Origin: Dehalococcoidia bacterium
Lineage (GTDB): Bacteria; Chloroflexota; Dehalococcoidia; Dehalococcoidales; JAUWZL01
NCBI GenBank assembly: GCA_030615305.1
Contig: JAUWZL010000020.1
Location: forward strand, 1 to 9,913
DNA: 9,913 nucleotides
Reading direction: 5' to 3'
Shown here: positions 7,276 through 9,913 of the stretch, one piece after another
How the letters are laid out: each line of letters starts with the position of its first letter
How positions within the stretch are numbered: position 1 is the stretch's first letter
Position numbers and translations under genes: made by a program
The notes under the pieces: model-generated
The model's database searches: none
What the model was told of the DNA's origin: nothing
Seen by the model: only the letters and a program-made list of their open reading frames with translations

Positions 7276-7280
7276 GGCAC

Positions 7281-7309
7281 TTGACAAAAATCTAGTTACT
7301 GGCTATACT
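7281..7309 (+). promoter_or_regulatory. Promoter of the trp leader and trpEG
   Basis: A perfect -35 TTGACA (7281-7286), a 17-base spacer and the -10 TATACT (7304-7309) form a strong sigma-70-type promoter. The start of transcription would be near 7316, directly before the T-box leader. Confidence 0.85.
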
Positions 7310-7315
7310 ATTAAT

Positions 7316-7607
7316 TGTTTTAGAGAGTAAAGGCTGGGAACGAGACTAGTAGGCCCCCAGCGAGGCTAAGAGAGCCGGGTAAGGTGTGAGCCGGTGCTGG
7401 CGCAGGGGTTGAATGGACTCGGGAGCTGCAGGCCGAAAGGGATTTACCCAAGTAGGTTGTGACGGAAAGGGCGCCGTTAGCAGAGCCTAGGGTATTGCTT
7501 CAGCACGGTGAAGCTGTACCTGAGAGAGATGATTGCCCCAACTTGGCAATCAATTAGGGTGGCACCGCGAAGGAGTAGCCTCTCGCCCCTTGGGTGAGAG
7601 GTTTTTT
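7316..7607 (+). ncRNA. Tryptophan T-box riboswitch leader of trpEG
   Basis: The roughly 290-base leader has the hallmarks of a T-box. The Stem I distal motif reads AGAGAGCCGGG, followed by GGTGTGAGCCGG. A candidate specifier codon TGG (7414-7416, in GAATGGAC) would pair with the tRNA-Trp anticodon. The T-box core AGGGTGGCACCGCG is at 7556-7569. A hairpin GATTGCC/GGCAATC (7531-7537 and 7545-7551) sits where Stem III is expected. Uncharged tRNA should stabilise the antiterminator and allow read-through into trpE; charged tRNA should leave the terminator at 7579-7607. The bulge reads TGGC instead of the common TGGT, so its last base would pair with a G discriminator, which bacterial tRNA-Trp normally has. 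Codon, bulge and downstream gene therefore agree on tryptophan. Confidence 0.93.
7579..7607 (+). terminator. Regulated intrinsic terminator of the trp T-box
   Basis: CCTCTCGCCC (7579-7588) pairs with GGGTGAGAGG (7592-7601) in ten pairs with one G-T and a CTT loop, followed by TTTTTT (7602-7607). It lies between the T-box core and the trpE ribosome site GGAGG (7615-7619), the standard place for the alternative off-structure. Confidence 0.93.
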
Positions 7608-7623
7608 CTTTATCGGAGGTTAA

Positions 7624-9096
7624 ATGTATTACCCGACATTAGAAGAAGTTAAGAAACTTAAGGCAGACGGTAATCTGGTACCCGTTTACCGTGAAATCGT
7701 CGCCGACCTAGAGACGCCGGTGTCCGCCTTCCTGAAGGTTAATCGTGGCGGCTATTCCTTCCTCCTGGAGAGCGTTGAGGGTGGCCAACGACTGGCCCGT
7801 TATAGCTTCATTGGCACCGAGCCTTACCGGGTAGCGACCACTAAGGGGGAGGATAAGAGAGACCCGCTGCCTCTAGTTGCCGAGGAACTGAATAGGTATA
7901 AAATAGTTCCGGTTAGCGGCCTGCCTCGGTTTAGTGGCGGTGCCGTGGGCTACCTGGCTTATGAAACGGTGACTCGCTTCGAGGAGTTACCCACCCCTGA
8001 CGCTGACCCACTAGGACTGCCTGAATCACTATTTATGTTCGTGGATACTATGCTCGTCTTTGACCATGTCACTCATAGGATTAAGATTTTGAGCCATGTT
8101 CACCTCGACGGAGACATAGAGGAAGCCTATCAAAAGGCAGTGGACAGAATTGATGACTTGACGAAGAGGCTAAGCCAGCCGCTCAAACTAAGCCAGTATA
8201 ATAAAGCTGCCTCTTATCCTATGAGTGGCTACAAGCTTTCTTCAAACTTCTCCAGGGAGGAGTTTGAAGCCAGTGTACTAAAGGTAAAGCAATATATTAC
8301 GGCTGGTGAAGCCATTCAGGTGGTGCTGTCCCAGCGGTTGGCCCAGCCTACTGATGTGCCTCCCTTTGAAATTTATAGAGCACTGCGTTCTATTAATCCC
8401 TCTCCATATATGTTCTTCCTTGATTTTAGCGACTTCCATATTATCGGGGCTTCCCCTGAGATTCTGGTCAGGGTAGAGGACGGTATGGTAATGACCCGCC
8501 CACTGGCCGGGACTAGGCCGCGAGGAAAGACTCCAGCTGAGGATGACAGACTGGAACAGGAACTGAAAAGTGACGAGAAGGAGTGCGCGGAGCACATTAT
8601 GCTAGTGGATTTAGGTCGCAACGATATTGGACGTGTCAGCCAGCCGGGCACAGTTGAGGTCAGTGAGATAATGGATGTTGAGCGTTACTCCCATGTTATG
8701 CACCTGGTTACCCATGTCCAGGGCAGGCTGCGCCGTGAAATGAACGCCTTTGATGCCCTTAGAGCTTGTTTCCCTGCCGGCACGGTAGCCGGTGCACCCA
8801 AAATTCGGGCTATGGAGATAATTGCTGAACTTGAACCGGAAAAAAGAGGGCCTTATGCCGGAGCTATCGGCTACTTCTCCTTCTCAGGCAACATGGACAT
8901 GGCGATAGCCATAAGAACCATGGTGGTTAACAAAGGTGTTGCCTACACGCAGGCAGGCTGTGGCGTTGTCTATGACAGTATCCCAGAGCACGAGTATGAG
9001 GAAACAATGAATAAGGCCCAGGCACTACTAAAAGCTATTAGCCAGGCTGAGAGCACAAGCCTGATAACCGAGGAGAGTCATGCTGCTGCTGATTGA
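7624..9096 (+). CDS. trpE: Anthranilate synthase component I
   Basis: TrpE converts chorismate to anthranilate using ammonia supplied by TrpG, the first committed step of tryptophan synthesis. The 490-residue protein is of normal length. The N-terminal part has the tryptophan feedback motif LLES followed ten residues later by S (47-50 and 61), so it should be inhibited by tryptophan. The C-terminal chorismate-binding domain shows IQVVLSQR, RPLAGTRPRG, ECAEHIMLVDLGRND (about 320-334, with His 324), FPAGTVAGAPK (383-393), and the late GCGVVYDS and EYEETMNKAQA segments. ATG 7624 follows GGAGG by four bases. Its closest relative, PabB, is less likely, because of the Trp-type T-box leader and the LLES motif. 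It overlaps trpG by 17 bases. Confidence 0.97.
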   Translation: MYYPTLEEVKKLKADGNLVPVYREIVADLETPVSAFLKVNRGGYSFLLESVEGGQRLARYSFIGTEPYRVATTKGEDKRDPLPLVAEELNRYKIVPVSGLPRFSGGAVGYLAYETVTRFEELPTPDADPLGLPESLFMFVDTMLVFDHVTHRIKILSHVHLDGDIEEAYQKAVDRIDDLTKRLSQPLKLSQYNKAASYPMSGYKLSSNFSREEFEASVLKVKQYITAGEAIQVVLSQRLAQPTDVPPFEIYRALRSINPSPYMFFLDFSDFHIIGASPEILVRVEDGMVMTRPLAGTRPRGKTPAEDDRLEQELKSDEKECAEHIMLVDLGRNDIGRVSQPGTVEVSEIMDVERYSHVMHLVTHVQGRLRREMNAFDALRACFPAGTVAGAPKIRAMEIIAELEPEKRGPYAGAIGYFSFSGNMDMAIAIRTMVVNKGVAYTQAGCGVVYDSIPEHEYEETMNKAQALLKAISQAESTSLITEESHAAAD

Positions 9097-9661
9097 TAAC
9101 TACGACAGCTTCACCTATAACCTCTTTCAATACTTGAGCGAGCTGGGCGAGGAAGTAGTGGTGGTGCGCAATGATAAGACGACACTTGACGAGATTGACC
9201 GGATGAAGCCTCAGCGGCTCGTTATCTCACCCGGCCCATCAACACCGCTACGTGCCGGTATCTCCAACGAAGTAATCAAGCATTTCGGCCCCAGATTGCC
9301 CATACTCGGTGTCTGCCTGGGGCACCAGTGTATTGGTTATAGCTATGGCGGCTTAATCGGGCAGGCTAAAGATATTATGCACGGCAAGTCGTCTCAAATA
9401 TATCATAACGGCCAGGGGATACTGGCTGGGCTACCGAGTCCCTTCTCCGCCATCCGCTACCACTCACTGGTGGTGCAGCGTGAGGGTCTGCCCGACTGCC
9501 TTGAGGTAACCGCCTGGACAGAGGATGGCACTATTATGGGCTTACGGCACCGTAAATTCCCGGTTGAGGGCGTTCAGTTCCACCCGGAATCCTTTATGAC
9601 CGAGCAGGGGAAGGATTTATTAAAGAATTTTTTACAATTAGATTATAGTAAGGTATTTTAG
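9080..9661 (+). CDS. trpG: Anthranilate synthase component II, glutamine amidotransferase
   Basis: TrpG hydrolyses glutamine and channels ammonia to TrpE. The 193-residue protein is a stand-alone class I amidotransferase with DNYDSFTYNL at residues 6-15, the nucleophile Cys 79 in GVCLGHQ, and the His 168/Glu 170 pair in VQFHPES, so the triad is complete. The oxyanion-region motif normally reading GPGTP here reads GPSTP (52-56), a Gly-to-Ser change. ATG 9080 lies inside the trpE end with GAGGAGA just before it, giving a 17-base overlap and likely translational coupling. As in many bacteria it may also serve 4-amino-4-deoxychorismate synthesis. The other trp genes do not follow directly; a hairpin cluster and an unrelated gene come next. 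Confidence 0.96.
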   Translation: MLLLIDNYDSFTYNLFQYLSELGEEVVVVRNDKTTLDEIDRMKPQRLVISPGPSTPLRAGISNEVIKHFGPRLPILGVCLGHQCIGYSYGGLIGQAKDIMHGKSSQIYHNGQGILAGLPSPFSAIRYHSLVVQREGLPDCLEVTAWTEDGTIMGLRHRKFPVEGVQFHPESFMTEQGKDLLKNFLQLDYSKVF

Positions 9662-9850
9662 AACCCATCCCCCTGACCCCCTTCCCTTAGAAAGGGAAGG
9701 GGGAGAAAAGAAAGAGAGGGGCTTCGCCCCTCTCCAACACCCCTTGTGACTGGGGTGACTATTGGGATGTTTAAGAAGGGTGAAACCCTTCTTCTAAAAA
9801 CCAGTCCCCCTCTCCTTTGAAGGAGAGGGGGATTAAGAGGGTGAGGTAGA
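9662..9850. repeat. GC-rich hairpin cluster (MITE/REP-like intergenic element)
   Basis: About 190 bases hold four perfect hairpins and one weaker one in a row: 9677-9703 (12 pairs, AGA loop), 9714-9734 (nine pairs, TTC loop), 9738-9757 (six pairs, eight-base loop), 9773-9793 (nine pairs, GAA loop) and 9805-9832 (12 pairs, TTGA loop). The two outer hairpins are similar CCCCCT-rich/AGGGGG-rich arms, and the outer flanks (CCCATCCCCCTGACCCCC on the left, the complement of GGGGGATTAAGAGGGTGAGG on the right) resemble each other in inverted orientation. This suggests a non-coding mobile or multiplied intergenic repeat. No T run follows the hairpins, so they are not classical terminators, though they may protect or end the trp transcript. 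No open reading frame is evident. Confidence 0.7.
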
Positions 9851-9852
9851 TA

Positions 9853-9913
9853 ATTAATTTAGACAACCCTCAAGTATTTGAGCGATACGACCCAGAAGGT
9901 ATGCTTACTTGCC
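9853..9913 (+). CDS. Start of a probable phosphoglucose/phosphomannose isomerase-like (SIS domain) gene, cut by window end
   Basis: The frame from 9850 onward stays open to the window end and reads, after a possible ATT start at 9853, NLDNPQVFERYDPEGMLTC. The pattern of an N-terminal helix followed by DPEGML resembles the start of bifunctional phosphoglucose/phosphomannose isomerases of the SIS family, but only about 20 residues are visible, so identity is tentative. An in-frame TAG at 9847-9849 sets the upstream limit. GAGGT (9843-9847) lies five bases before ATT 9853, which fits a ribosome site. The first standard start is ATG 9901, which would drop the part that looks family-like. Either AUU is used, or the true start is the later ATG, or a base is wrong. 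Confidence 0.45.
   Translation, partial: MNLDNPQVFERYDPEGMLTC

Noticed and set aside
8278..8651. Two minus-strand open frames inside trpE
   Set aside because: They are antisense shadows of a strongly conserved gene and show no domain or ribosome site.
9677..9703. Classical terminator for trpG
   Set aside because: The stem is strong, but no run of T follows it on the plus strand, so it is listed as part of the repeat cluster.
9662..9850. CRISPR array
   Set aside because: The repeated blocks are self-complementary hairpins of differing sequence without regular spacing or unique spacers.

Overview
The window looks like a piece of an uncultured Chloroflexota genome, most likely Dehalococcoidia-like. 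This is an inference from gene content and style: a HerA ATPase cassette, a PlsY paralogue paired with a membrane glycosyltransferase, a DegV protein, a tryptophan T-box ahead of trpEG, and short GC-rich hairpin repeats. No rRNA or phylogenetic marker is present to confirm it. Most genes look like ordinary chromosome; no phage, transposase, CRISPR or toxin genes were seen.

Layout. Positions 1-2084 hold the 3' end of an unrecognised gene, translationally coupled (ATGA overlap) to a HerA-type DNA-translocating ATPase. Next comes a decayed patatin-like lipase gene (2106-2529) that has lost its start codon and its middle, closed by a small palindromic terminator. A self-contained tRNA-Ala(UGC) unit with its own promoter and terminator follows (2569-2720). 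From 2831 to 6231 three membrane or lipid-related genes run in the same direction: a polytopic GT-C-like protein, a divergent PlsY acyltransferase, and a membrane-anchored GT2 glycosyltransferase of the HpnB/CrtQ type. The last two are 20-odd bases apart and are probably one operon for a lipid or glycolipid step.

On the minus strand, 6282-7157 encodes a DegV-family fatty-acid-binding protein. It is divergent from the tryptophan operon start. The 466-base gap between them contains back-to-back sigma-70-type promoters, a perfect 14-bp palindrome between them, and a complete tryptophan T-box leader ending in an intrinsic terminator. Downstream lie trpE and trpG, overlapping by 17 bases, which together form anthranilate synthase. 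The T-box should make their expression depend on uncharged tRNA-Trp, and TrpE also carries the feedback-inhibition motif, so the pathway entry looks controlled at both RNA and enzyme level.

After trpG, about 190 bases are packed with consecutive hairpins (a MITE/REP-like cluster). The window then ends in the first codons of what looks like a phosphoglucose/phosphomannose isomerase-type gene, whose best-placed start codon is an unusual ATT. I found no clear novel multi-gene system. The points most worth a second look are the unknown HerA partner, the T-box and divergent promoter region, the hairpin cluster, and the two places where a non-ATG codon (ATA or ATT) sits where a start is expected.
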